DNA of 64,000 bases, taken from NCBI GenBank assembly GCA_023666275.1, contig JAMPCJ010000010.1, forward strand, positions 1 to 64,000. The letters run 5' to 3'. Source of the stretch: Treponema brennaborense. GTDB lineage: Bacteria; Spirochaetota; Spirochaetia; Treponematales; Treponemataceae. A program made the translations under genes and the position numbers. Under the pieces are notes generated by a model. That model did no database searches and was not told where the DNA came from. It saw only the letters and a program-made list of their open reading frames with translations. Shown here piece after piece: positions 1-11,567 of this stretch. The stretch's first letter is position 1. The number at the start of each line of letters is the position of its first letter.

Positions 1-4
1 AGAC

Positions 5-34
5 AACCCCTACTTGCGAGGCGGGGTTTTCTTT
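5..34 (+). terminator. Possible intrinsic terminator at left edge
   Basis: AACCCC (5-10) pairs with GGGGTT (23-28) around a 12-base loop and runs into a T-rich tail. It would end a plus-strand gene lying left of the window. The stem is short, so this is a moderate call. Confidence 0.4.
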
Positions 35-65
35 CCTCCAAACCACCTATCTTTCCGGCACGCTA

Positions 66-90
66 CTGCCTGCGGGCAAGCCCGCGGCAG
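66..90. repeat. Strong GC-rich hairpin
   Basis: CTGCC plus GCGGGC pair with GCCCGC plus GGCAG around a 2-base AA loop, with one bulged T (position 71). No T tract follows, so it is probably a palindromic repeat and not a terminator. Confidence 0.5.
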
Positions 91-205
91 GATTGCGCGC
101 CGTGCTCCATTAGCCTAAATCGGCGGCGCGTTCACTGCATTCGCTCCGCGTGCCAATCGTGGCGCCGTCTTCGGCTTCGCGACTCATTGCAAGTGCAAGC
201 ACTTT

Positions 206-274
206 TGTCATTGCGAGTTGCGAAGCAACGAAGCAATCTTACAATGGATCGCTTCACTTTCGTTCGCGATGACA
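206..274. repeat. Palindromic element of the GTCATTGCGAG/GAAGCAATC type
   Basis: The ends TGTCATTGCGA (206-216) and TCGCGATGACA (264-274) are inverted copies with one mismatch. Inside them GAAGCAATC and GATCGCTTC are also inverted copies with one mismatch. Short intergenic palindromes starting GTCATTGCGAG and containing CGAAGCAATC are common in many bacterial genomes. A related copy lies at 53309-53348 and a fragment near 27840. Confidence 0.6.
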
Positions 275-387
275 ATGTCGGCGTCGGTGGCGCGTTCATT
301 TATTGCAATTCATGCGCGTTATGCGGCAAATATAGCACAATTCGGTGCACGGCGCAACGGTGCACGCAGAAAAGGATATTTTTCCCC

Positions 388-617
388 TGCATGCGGAATA
401 CGGGAATGTTTCCGAGTGGCTCGGATTGCCTGCCGTGAAGCGCGGAGAACCTTTCCGAGTACTCGGATTGCTTGCCGTGGAACGCGGGAATGCTTCCGAC
501 TGCTCGGATTGCCTATCATGTAACGCGGAGACGCTTCCGACTACTCGGATTCCTTGCCATAGAGCGCGGGGAACGTTTTCGAGTGCTCGGATTGCCTGTC
601 ATGGAACGCAGGAACGA
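388..617. repeat. Degenerate minisatellite, 41-42-bp unit
   Basis: The string CTCGGATT recurs at 420, 462, 503, 544 and 586, giving unit lengths of 42, 41, 41 and 42. Each unit continues with a variable GCC-TGGAACGCGG-like stretch and a TTCCGA-like end. About five units are present, the first and last partial. There are no unique spacers, so it is not a CRISPR array. Confidence 0.75.
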
Positions 618-696
618 ATTTTGCGGTTTCGGCTGCCGCACGCCCGTTTCTGCCCAACAGACAGGCTTCAATGACAGCCATACCGCAGTTTACTAA

Positions 697-814
697 CAGA
701 CAGAATTCTCCCTGAATGTGTGTCATACATTTACCTGAAATTCTCTCTCGCGCACGGGTGAATGTCTGCCTCACATTCAGTTCAAATTCTGTCTGAATTC
801 CAGGTGAATGTATG
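697..814. repeat. Crossed inverted repeats (order A-B-A'-B')
   Basis: Segment A (697-720, beginning CAGACAGAATT and ending CTGAATGTG) is matched in reverse complement by A' (772-795). Segment B (724-743) is matched in reverse complement by B' (795-814). The order means the two stems cannot nest: they exclude each other or form a pseudoknot. TGAATGT-like words recur throughout. No gene is attached. Confidence 0.5.
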
Positions 815-1037
815 GCTGAATTTCAGACGCAGTATTTTTATACATTTTATTTATTGGAGGGAAGAAAACTCCTACTTGCGAGGCGATGACGGCGCATTCA
901 GTTGCGCTAACCGAACGCGCCGCTACAGGACAGCCCAACCGTATCGATAACGGCGCGTTCACCGCGTCCGTTCCAAGTAGCGACCGAGGCGCCGTTTAAC
1001 CAAACGCGTTTGCGTTTGGTGCGCATGAGCAATACGG

Positions 1038-1290
1038 CAAGTTCGAGCCAACGGCGCCGCATAAAGCACGCGCACCGCAACAAGTGAACGCGCCGTTACC
1101 GGAAATCCAAGTGCATCGAACGAGCACACGCGAGTTCGAGCCAACGGCGCCACGACAAGCACACGAACTGCAACAAGTGAACGCGCCGTTACCGGAAATC
1201 CAAGTGCATCGAACGAGCACACGCGAGTTCGAGCCAACGGCGCCACGACAAGCACACGAACTGCAAGAAGTGCCTGCGCCGTTACCGGAG
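1038..1290. repeat. 93-bp tandem repeat, about 2.7 copies
   Basis: GTTCGAGCCAACGGCGCC begins at 1041, 1134 and 1227, and CAAGTGAACGCGCCGTTACC at 1081 and 1174, so the period is exactly 93. The two central copies are near identical. The last partial copy overlaps the 3' end of the NFACT gene: the string GCCGTTACCGGA in every unit contains, on the minus strand, that gene's final codon and TAA stop. The unit length is a multiple of three, which is why an antisense frame shows a 31-residue repeat. Confidence 0.8.
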
Positions 1291-2769
1291 CTGCATGCTT
1301 TCCAGGTTTCGCAGGCGTTCGTCTTCGATCGTTACGGACAGATTTTTTTCATGCGTCGGCAGCACGGTTCCTTTGGGCGCGTTTTTTGCGCGGCGCAGAT
1401 ATTTGACTTGCGTATAATATATATCCGCGGAACGCGCTTTGCGGGCTTTCGAATGGTACACCGCAAGATTCGCGGCGTCGAGCAGCACATCGAGGGGAAC
1501 GGTTTTTCCGGCGCGGTGCTTGATGAACACGTACCCGCCGGCAAAGTCGCGCGTATGCAGCCAAAAGTCCTGACCGCGCACATGGTGCCGCAGCAGTTCG
1601 TCGTTTTCCGCCGCCGTCCGCCCGACAAGCACGTGCCAGCCGCGGATTTCATAGGCAATGCCCGGATGCGTTTTTTCTATCTGCTGAACGGGCTTTGTCT
1701 GTTTGAGCAGAAGCTGCCGCATTTTCACGGGATTTTGTTCCGCCGAAATCCGTTTGTAATCCGCATCGAGTTTTGCGAGCGCGCTTTTTGCTTTTTTTAT
1801 ATCGTATTCGAGGTTTTCGAGCCCCGAAAGCGCTTTTTTGTACTTTTCGTAATAAACCGCGGCATTGTCGTGCGCGCGTTTTGAAGGATCGATCGGAATG
1901 CGGATTTCCGCGCCGCTGTCGTAATCGATGCATTCGAGAAACGGGGAATCCGCGCGTATCAAATGGCCGTAAGATAAAATGAGATCGCCTTGATGTTTCC
2001 ATTGTTCCGCAGCGAGAAAGCGGCTGCGTTTTTCTTCGAGCCGCAAAAGCGCCTGTTCCATGCGGCTGCGGTGCACGGCATATTGTTTTTCCGCCTGTTC
2101 CGAAAGCGCCGTGCGCGAAAGCGTTTCCGCATGTTCCGCGTACCAGCTATCGATGTACTCGTTGAACGGAAGCTTCGGCGCGCCGCCTGTTTGTCCGCCT
2201 TCGGCGCCTTGTTCGGTTTGTCCGCTTGCGGCGTCCCGATCCTGCGGAAAAGCACGCACGGGGAACCGCTGTGCCGCTTCCTGCATCGCCTGCACAGACG
2301 GCGTTTCCGCGGAGGGCGGACAAAATACCGCGCCGGAAATTTCGCCGCGTTTTGGACGGCGGAAAAAAACATCGAGAATTTGCAGCCGGCCGTCGGTTAC
2401 GATGATATTCGCCGCGCCGCTCCACAAACGGATAAACATAAAGAATTGTTCGCCGCCGCGCGTCAGTTCCAGCCGCACAATCCGTTCGAGTCCGAGCTGA
2501 GCGCACGAAACGATTTTCGCGCCTTTGATGCGCGAACGAAGAAATTCCATAAAGCGCAGCGGTTTTTCGTTCGGCGGAATTTTGCGGCGCGTTTCATGCA
2601 GGCGGCAGGCGCCCGCCGCAAGGCTGACGAACAGAGTGCGCGCGCAGCCGGCTTTGTACAAATACAGCGCGACAGAATCGAATCCCGGCTGCACGATGCG
2701 CTGGATAAACGAACCTGCCATATCGAGTTCCGAAAGAATCACATTTATTTCATTGCAGTTAAGCGACAT
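1282..2769 (-). CDS. NFACT-family protein (RqcH-like)
   Basis: 495-residue protein with the NFACT-N/FbpA-like N-terminal domain (about 1-170), a charged, partly coiled-coil middle (about 230-365) and a C-terminal NFACT-R (DUF814) domain containing a RGQDFWLH motif. The family binds stalled 50S subunits and, as bacterial RqcH, recruits tRNA-Ala to add alanine tails during ribosome quality control. It is shorter than Firmicute RqcH (about 570). The motif that is usually Asp-Arg is Glu95-Arg96 here. The ATG at 2769 has no Shine-Dalgarno sequence; an extended -10 lies 9 bases upstream. The 3' end lies inside a 93-bp repeat. The family call is firm, tailing activity is inferred. Confidence 0.85.
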   Translation of the reverse strand: MSLNCNEINVILSELDMAGSFIQRIVQPGFDSVALYLYKAGCARTLFVSLAAGACRLHETRRKIPPNEKPLRFMEFLRSRIKGAKIVSCAQLGLERIVRLELTRGGEQFFMFIRLWSGAANIIVTDGRLQILDVFFRRPKRGEISGAVFCPPSAETPSVQAMQEAAQRFPVRAFPQDRDAASGQTEQGAEGGQTGGAPKLPFNEYIDSWYAEHAETLSRTALSEQAEKQYAVHRSRMEQALLRLEEKRSRFLAAEQWKHQGDLILSYGHLIRADSPFLECIDYDSGAEIRIPIDPSKRAHDNAAVYYEKYKKALSGLENLEYDIKKAKSALAKLDADYKRISAEQNPVKMRQLLLKQTKPVQQIEKTHPGIAYEIRGWHVLVGRTAAENDELLRHHVRGQDFWLHTRDFAGGYVFIKHRAGKTVPLDVLLDAANLAVYHSKARKARSADIYYTQVKYLRRAKNAPKGTVLPTHEKNLSVTIEDERLRNLESMQLR

Positions 2770-2778
2770 ACGGCGGAC

Positions 2779-2787
2779 AGTATATCA
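2779..2787 (-). promoter_or_regulatory. Extended -10 promoter of NFACT gene
   Basis: On the minus strand the sequence reads TGATATACT, an extended -10 (TGnTATACT), with 9 bases between it and the ATG at 2769. No good -35 was found. The leader would be only a few bases long. Confidence 0.45.
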
Positions 2788-2837
2788 CGCGGAAAGCGGA
2801 GCAGAAAGCCCCGCACGACTTGATGCGTTTCCGCTTA

Positions 2838-2867
2838 TTGCCGATTTGCGTGTTTCCGTACTATAAT
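2838..2867 (+). promoter_or_regulatory. Sigma-70 promoter of DUF362 gene
   Basis: TTGCCG, an 18-base spacer and a perfect TATAAT (2862-2867). The leader is short and carries AAAGGAA ahead of the ATG at 2890. Confidence 0.6.
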
Positions 2868-2889
2868 ACAGCATATAAAAGGAACTGAT

Positions 2890-4023
2890 ATGACATCATC
2901 TGTCGCGCAGCTTGCCTGCACGGAATACGATCCCGACAGCGTACTCGCTGTTATGCGGCAATTGCTTGCGCTGGTGCCGCCGCCGGATGTCCGCGGAAAA
3001 ACGGTACTGCTTAAACCGAATATTCTGCTGCCCAAAAAACCGGAAGCCGCCGTATGCACGCATCCGGTTGTCGTCGCCGCCGCGGTGCGCGCGTTTATCG
3101 AACTCGGCGCAAAAAAAGTGCTTGCGGGAGAATCGCCTGCCGTTGCGGGTTCGGCATCCGCCGCAAAAGCAACCGGAATGCTTGCCGCCGTTGAGCAGGC
3201 AGGCGGCGAATGGGTCGATTTTTCGGAAACGGTAACCGTCCGCAGCCCCGACGGAAAATTGACACGGAGTTTCGAATTCGCAGCCCCGTTCGCGCAGGCG
3301 GATATTGTGGTATCGATAGCAAAACTGAAAACGCATCAGCTCATGGCGTACACCGGCGCAATGAAAAATCTTTTCGGGCTCGTGCCGGGGCTCAAAAAAG
3401 CGCAGACGCACTATCGTTTTCCGGACAAGCGCGATTTTGCGGCATATCTTACCGACTTGAACATAGCCGCAAAGCCCGCCTACGCGATTATGGACGCGGT
3501 AATAGGCATGGAGGGCAAAGGCGGTCCGGGCAACGGCACGCCGATCCGCTTGGGTTTTCTCGCGGCGTCCGACAACATACTCGCGCTGGACTGGGCATGC
3601 GCGGAACTTGTGGGATATAATCCGCATCAAATACTCAACTTGGAAGATGCTTTGAACCGCAGGATATGGCTTTCCTCGCCCGATGAAATCACGACAAAAG
3701 GCGACGAATCTTCCGCGCTGCGTCCGGCGAAATTCCGCATCGTAAAAGAAACAAGCACCTACATCAATTTGCAGAAACGCCTGCCCGCCTTTGTCAATGT
3801 GCTTGCAAAAGCGGTTTTCGTAAAAACGCCGCGCTTCGACAGGAAAAAATGCATATCATGCGGCAAATGCGTTGAAATTTGCCCTGCGCATATATTATCA
3901 TTTCAGTCGGACAGCAAAAAAATACAGAAAAAGCATGTAGCAATCGATAAAAACAAATGCCTGCATTGTTTTTGCTGCCATGAAATTTGTCCGGTCGAAG
4001 CAATATCATTGAAACGCTTTTAA
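2890..4023 (+). CDS. DUF362 protein with 2x[4Fe-4S] ferredoxin domain
   Basis: 377 residues. An N-terminal DUF362 domain (about 20-280) is followed by a bacterial ferredoxin domain with two Cys-rich motifs, CISCGKCVEICP (about 321-332) and CLHCFCCHEICP (about 357-368), each able to hold a [4Fe-4S] cluster. The protein is cytoplasmic with no signal peptide. DUF362-ferredoxin fusions are widespread in anaerobes; the substrate is unknown and an electron-transfer role is inferred. The start has AAAGGAACTGAT before the ATG and its own promoter. It is divergent from the NFACT gene. Confidence 0.85.
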   Translation: MTSSVAQLACTEYDPDSVLAVMRQLLALVPPPDVRGKTVLLKPNILLPKKPEAAVCTHPVVVAAAVRAFIELGAKKVLAGESPAVAGSASAAKATGMLAAVEQAGGEWVDFSETVTVRSPDGKLTRSFEFAAPFAQADIVVSIAKLKTHQLMAYTGAMKNLFGLVPGLKKAQTHYRFPDKRDFAAYLTDLNIAAKPAYAIMDAVIGMEGKGGPGNGTPIRLGFLAASDNILALDWACAELVGYNPHQILNLEDALNRRIWLSSPDEITTKGDESSALRPAKFRIVKETSTYINLQKRLPAFVNVLAKAVFVKTPRFDRKKCISCGKCVEICPAHILSFQSDSKKIQKKHVAIDKNKCLHCFCCHEICPVEAISLKRF

Positions 4024-4172
4024 GGAATCGATAAACCCGCCGCAGCTTCCTCATGCGCGCACGGCTTTTATGCCGCCGATATAAACGCAGACGGGAAACA
4101 TTGCGCGTATTTGTTTATGCAAAACAGCGGCACAATCGGCTGTTTTTGCAAAGGAGATTTTACACACAAACC

Positions 4173-5177
4173 ATGACGCGAAATATATGCTGCGGCGCGG
4201 AAAATTCATGCCGCAATAATGCGCGGAAAGCCGCATCCCGATTCAAAAAAAGCGGCGCCGAATTCCGTGCCGGCAAAAACGCAGCCGCGCAGCCGGACAG
4301 CCCCGCATCGCTTCCGCCGCCGATGTGTTCGTATCCGCTTTCGGTGCCGTACACCGCGCTGCTGTTTCATTCGAAAAGCATTCCGACCGTACTGAAGTTT
4401 TTTTACGAAATCCTGCACGATTTTTTTCTGCTGCAATTTGCCGTCAAATTCAAACTGAAAAAGATTCCGGTTATCCGCGCCGACAATACGCTTGACAACG
4501 CCGTGCCGTTTACGCCGGAAAAAATAACAACATATCTGGGATTTATCAATTATTGGATTCATCCGCTGTCTTTTATGCTCTGCCGCATGGGAACGCACCG
4601 CGGGCTGGCGCACTGCATACGTTTTTTGAAGCTGATGACGCGCTGCTACAAAGAAGCCGCGCGCATTTATCGTTTCCGCATGACCACGACGCGCCGCCCG
4701 GACTGTTTTGTAAGCCCGGCGTTTTCGCGCATGTGGCGCGCGGATCCGCATCTGCTGTGCGTGCCGAGCCTGCATGTTTCGATTTGCATTCTGACGTATA
4801 CGTTTTACCGTGATTTATTCGAGCGGGAAGCCGATTTTTTTTCGGCGGAAGAAAAAAATGCATACAACGGCGAATTGTACAAGCAGGCAGTGGCGATTAT
4901 CGAATCTGTTTTATACGTGAAACAGCACAGCGTAAACTGCATTCCCGCGGCGCTGTACATGATGACGCATATTCCGGGCGTACCGTTTACGATTCAGCAG
5001 GCAGTCGAGGTTATACAAGAATTATTTGCGCACAGCAGCGATATTTCCGAACAAAACAAAAAGCTCATCCGTGCGCATATTCTGCACATGTTCGAACAGC
5101 TGCTGCTGGAAGGCTGCTGCGAAACAGACTGGACGGTTCCGGTAAAACGCTGGCTGCTTTCCTACACGGCGTCATAG
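4173..5177 (+). CDS. Conserved hypothetical protein (not recognised)
   Basis: 334 residues from the ATG at 4173, chosen because an AGGAG lies at 4152-4156 (a long 16-base gap); the frame is open upstream to 4053 but that extension is very basic and unlikely to be translated. The N-terminal 60 residues are low-complexity and polar, then a mostly helical protein follows with a conserved-looking core (TYLGFINYWIHPLSFMLCRM) and a PSLHVSICIL segment. PSLH recalls one motif of PAP2-type phosphatases, but the partner motifs are not visible, so no function is claimed. It stands convergent to the helicase gene. Confidence 0.6.
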   Translation: MTRNICCGAENSCRNNARKAASRFKKSGAEFRAGKNAAAQPDSPASLPPPMCSYPLSVPYTALLFHSKSIPTVLKFFYEILHDFFLLQFAVKFKLKKIPVIRADNTLDNAVPFTPEKITTYLGFINYWIHPLSFMLCRMGTHRGLAHCIRFLKLMTRCYKEAARIYRFRMTTTRRPDCFVSPAFSRMWRADPHLLCVPSLHVSICILTYTFYRDLFEREADFFSAEEKNAYNGELYKQAVAIIESVLYVKQHSVNCIPAALYMMTHIPGVPFTIQQAVEVIQELFAHSSDISEQNKKLIRAHILHMFEQLLLEGCCETDWTVPVKRWLLSYTAS

Positions 5178-5242
5178 CTCGTTTTTCGGAAGCACGCGCC
5201 GCACTTCCGCGCAGCTCAGCGCAGAGCGTGCAAAAAAGCGCG

Positions 5243-7273
5243 CTAATATTCCGTTTCCGCATGAATCGGTTTCGATGCGGATTTGCGGTACAAACCGGCG
5301 TTTGAAGTCCGCCCTTTGCCGGAAACAAATTGTTCGGGGTTTTTGTTCTGCTTTCCTCCGGAAAATCTTCGGGAATCGCGGCGGAAAACACCGCGTCCGT
5401 CGGCATCGCGGCGATCCGCAAAACTGCGCCGTCCGCCCCCGCGGGAAAAACCGGAACGCATTCTGCCGTTTCCGCCCGCTTCTTTTGTGTCGACATGAAT
5501 ATGCGGGCAGGAAGAATCCCGCTTTGAAAGGTCGAGCAGCTCTTTTCCGGCTTTTACCGGAAGACTGAACAGCGAAAAATTTTCCGCCATATCTATTTTA
5601 TCCACAAAATGCTGCGGAATATGCAGCAGGGAACTGAAATACTCCGCAATGCCGCGCGGATTATAGCCGTCCCGTCTGCCGAGCGTAGCGTACAGCCGAA
5701 TCTGCTGAGCGCCGGCGGAAGACTTGCCGGAAGAAATGTTTCCGTAGCGCGCCGGATCGAGCGATTTGCCGTAAGTGAGCGCGAGAACTTCAGCGAGCAC
5801 TTTTAACGGATCGCCGCCGCGGCACAATTCTTCCGCCATTTGCAGGAATTCCGGCGATGCACTGCCGGTTTTCCGCTCGGAAAGGCGGCGCGGTTTTTCT
5901 TCGGCAGCAGCTTCAAGCTGTTCCGAGTGCGCAGCGGCATTGTCTGCGGCAGGCGCTTCTGTTTCGTCAGCGTTTTTTGCCGCAGCGGTTCCGCTCTGAA
6001 GTTCGGCGGCGGCGCTGTCCTGATTTTCTTCAGGCGGCGGATTGCCGGCAGCAGAAGTTTCGGCATCATCGTTTTCGATACCCAGCGCTTTTTTCATTTC
6101 TTCGAACAGACGCGCGCGCTTTACTTCAAGAACGCGTGCAACAGACGGAATGCTTTCTTCTTCCAGCGGTCCTTTTGTTGCTTTGCGCGTTGCGCTGCGC
6201 AGATATTCCAGCTTCCGCCGTTCTTCCGGACGCACAAACGTATACGCCACGCCTTTTGCGCCGGCGCGTCCCGTCCGTCCGATGCGGTGAATATACGTCG
6301 GTCCGTCAAAGGGCATCGCGTAATTTACGACGTGCGTCAAACCTTCGATGTCTATTCCGCGCGCCGCAACATCCGTAGCAACAAGAATGCGCGTTTTTTT
6401 TCTGCGGAAACGGGAGAGAATTTTTTCCCGCTGACTTTGCGGAATATCGCCGTGCAGCGCCGCTGCTTCATAACCGCGTTCGTCGAGCTGGCGCGAAACA
6501 GCATCCGCATCCATTTTTGTCTGCGTGAACACAAGCCCGTAAAAATCGGCGGAAATATCAATCAGGCGGACAAGCGCCTCGATTTTTTCGCTTTCGCGGA
6601 CAATCCAGTAGCGCTGTTCCGTCAAGATCGGTTCTTCCGGACGTTCTTCTTCCTGCACGATTTCGTAATCGCCCATGAATTTCGCCGCAATCTTCAAAAT
6701 CGGCGGCGGCATCGTCGCGGAAAACAGCAGAATTCTGCTGTCGGGGTTCGCCTGCGAAAAAATAGTTTCTATATCATCGATAAATCCCATATCCAGCATT
6801 TCGTCGGCTTCATCGAGAATAAAATACGAAATGCCGGACAGCGAAAGCGTTCCGCGCTCAAGGTGATCTTTTACCCTGCCGGGAGTACCCACAACGATTT
6901 CGGTACCGCGGCGCAGACTGCGCAATTGTTCGCCGTAAGCAGCGCCGCCGTATACGGCGGTTAAACGCGGATAATCGCCTGTCGCAAAAGACTGGATTTC
7001 GCGGCACACTTGCAGCGCAAGTTCGCGGGTCGGCGTAAGAATAAGCGCCTGCACGTGATCGGCATTGCTGCGGATTGTCTGAACAAGCGGCAGACCGAAC
7101 GCCGCCGTTTTTCCGGTACCGGTGCGGGCTTTTGCAATTACATTGGCGTCCCCGTTTAAAAGCCGCGGAATAGCCAAAACCTGAATCGGGGACGGAGCTT
7201 CAAAACCTTTCGCAGCCACGGCGGCGAGCGTTGTTTCGTCAAGTCCCAAATCTTCAAAAGAAATTGTTTCCAT
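5243..7273 (-). CDS. deaD: DEAD-box ATP-dependent RNA helicase (DeaD/CsdA type)
   Basis: 676 residues. The helicase core carries the Q motif, ARTGTGKT (Walker A), PTRELAL, DEAD, SAT, the ATDVAARGID motif and HRIGRTGRAG. A linker of about 90 residues rich in Ala, Glu and Pro follows, then a DbpA-type RNA-binding fold (about 520-595) and an Arg/Gly-rich tail. This is the DeaD/CsdA arrangement, acting in ribosome assembly and mRNA unwinding, often at low temperature. The ATG at 7273 starts a typical METISFEDLGL N-terminus but has no Shine-Dalgarno sequence; a perfect ACTGTACAGT palindrome lies 12 bases upstream. Confidence 0.92.
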   Translation of the reverse strand: METISFEDLGLDETTLAAVAAKGFEAPSPIQVLAIPRLLNGDANVIAKARTGTGKTAAFGLPLVQTIRSNADHVQALILTPTRELALQVCREIQSFATGDYPRLTAVYGGAAYGEQLRSLRRGTEIVVGTPGRVKDHLERGTLSLSGISYFILDEADEMLDMGFIDDIETIFSQANPDSRILLFSATMPPPILKIAAKFMGDYEIVQEEERPEEPILTEQRYWIVRESEKIEALVRLIDISADFYGLVFTQTKMDADAVSRQLDERGYEAAALHGDIPQSQREKILSRFRRKKTRILVATDVAARGIDIEGLTHVVNYAMPFDGPTYIHRIGRTGRAGAKGVAYTFVRPEERRKLEYLRSATRKATKGPLEEESIPSVARVLEVKRARLFEEMKKALGIENDDAETSAAGNPPPEENQDSAAAELQSGTAAAKNADETEAPAADNAAAHSEQLEAAAEEKPRRLSERKTGSASPEFLQMAEELCRGGDPLKVLAEVLALTYGKSLDPARYGNISSGKSSAGAQQIRLYATLGRRDGYNPRGIAEYFSSLLHIPQHFVDKIDMAENFSLFSLPVKAGKELLDLSKRDSSCPHIHVDTKEAGGNGRMRSGFSRGGGRRSFADRRDADGRGVFRRDSRRFSGGKQNKNPEQFVSGKGRTSNAGLYRKSASKPIHAETEY

Positions 7274-7412
7274 ATAATGGTTTTACTGTACAGTTTTTTC
7301 AAAATCATTACAAGCATACCATGCTGTTGTTTGCGTTTTTTTGACATTTCGATACAAATATCAACAAAGCTTCGATTTGCGGTGCAAACTGCGATGCGAA
7401 ACACCGCGCTAC

Positions 7413-7441
7413 TTTTCAATCGAGGCTTTTCCGAGTAAAAT
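7413..7441 (+). promoter_or_regulatory. Promoter of dnaE, predicts leaderless mRNA
   Basis: TTTTCA (7413-7418), a 17-base spacer and TAAAAT (7436-7441), followed by six bases (GTTCCT) and the ATG at 7448. No Shine-Dalgarno sequence is present, so transcription would start at or next to the A of the start codon. Confidence 0.5.
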
Positions 7442-7447
7442 GTTCCT

Positions 7448-10948
<3,501 letters not shown>

Positions 10949-10949
10949 T

Positions 10950-11546
10950 ATGAACATTGTATTATACTTGTGCAGCATTTGTGCGTCGGCGGTTTTTTTA
11001 TACAGCTTTTTATGTTTTATTCGGATTGTAATTACTTGGTTCCCGCAAATCGCTTACAGCAAATTCGGAAACTTCATGGCAGCAATATGCGATCCGTATC
11101 TCGATTTATTCAAGCGGACAAAATTTCTGCGGGTCGGCGCGCTCGATTTTTCTCCGATTATAGCAATCAGCGTACTTGCGCTCGCGACTTCCGTACTTAA
11201 TTCGATTATTACGCTCCGCAGAATATCAATCGGCATTATCTGCGCCATGGTAATCAGAATGGGCTGGTCGATAGCGTCGTCGCTGATTACAGTCATTATA
11301 ATCGTTCTGGCGATACGCCTCATTGCGCACTTGCTGAACAAAGACATGAATACGCGATTTTGGAATTCCATCGATAATTTATTTACTCCGCTCTATAATT
11401 GGATACGCAGACTCTTTTTCAAAGGACAGTTCACTCCGTTCAAAACGCCTCTTATCATAATGCTGGCGGGAACAATTTTTTTGTACATCGCAGGCACGTT
11501 ATTCGTAAATTTGCTGGTAAATCTGCTCGCTTCGATGCCGTTTTGA
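10950..11546 (+). CDS. YggT family integral membrane protein
   Basis: 198 residues. It has two repeats of the YggT module, each with paired transmembrane helices around a Pro-Leu-Tyr loop (DPYLDLFKR near residue 48, FTPLYNWIRR near 143). The start is ATG 10950, with GGAAGGAG overlapping the end of dnaE. The longer frame upstream lies inside dnaE. The family function is unsettled; it has been linked to cell-envelope and division processes. It sits in an operon with dnaE and recG (21-base gap to recG). Confidence 0.85.
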   Translation: MNIVLYLCSICASAVFLYSFLCFIRIVITWFPQIAYSKFGNFMAAICDPYLDLFKRTKFLRVGALDFSPIIAISVLALATSVLNSIITLRRISIGIICAMVIRMGWSIASSLITVIIIVLAIRLIAHLLNKDMNTRFWNSIDNLFTPLYNWIRRLFFKGQFTPFKTPLIIMLAGTIFLYIAGTLFVNLLVNLLASMPF

Positions 11547-11567
11547 ATTTCACGGAAAATTACATAC

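Larger units (their letters stand above)
1..1281. other. Gene-free, repeat-rich region
   Basis: No convincing gene lies here on either strand. The open frames are short, basic or Cys-rich, have no ribosome binding site and follow the repeat periods. The stretch holds a terminator-like hairpin at the left edge, a strong hairpin, a palindromic GTCATTGCGAG element, a 41-42-bp minisatellite, crossed inverted repeats and a 93-bp tandem repeat. A 15-base string (CCTACTTGCGAGGCG) occurs at 9-23 and again at 871-885. The 15-mer TAACGGCGCGTTCAC (948-962) returns inverted at 1084-1098 and 1177-1191, and GAACGCGCCG at 913-922 pairs with its complement at 951-960. It looks like layered, decayed mobile or palindromic repeats. 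Confidence 0.7.

Noticed and set aside
388-617. CRISPR array
   Set aside because: Units are contiguous and degenerate with no unique spacers between conserved repeats, and no cas genes are present.
472-696. 74-codon frame over the first minisatellite
   Set aside because: Reading frame arises from the 42-bp period; no ribosome binding site.
1084-1884. Long plus-strand frame (266 codons) with a 31-residue repeat opposite the NFACT gene
   Set aside because: It is the antisense shadow of NFACT extended by the 93-bp DNA repeat; no ribosome binding site and biased composition.
4053-4172. N-terminal 40-codon extension of the gene at 4173
   Set aside because: Strongly basic, no ribosome binding site, and an AGGAG lies upstream of the ATG at 4173.
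7286-7295. LexA/SOS operator upstream of the DEAD-box gene
   Set aside because: ACTGTACAGT is a perfect palindrome but does not have the CTGT-N8-ACAG or CGAAC-N4-GTTCG spacing.
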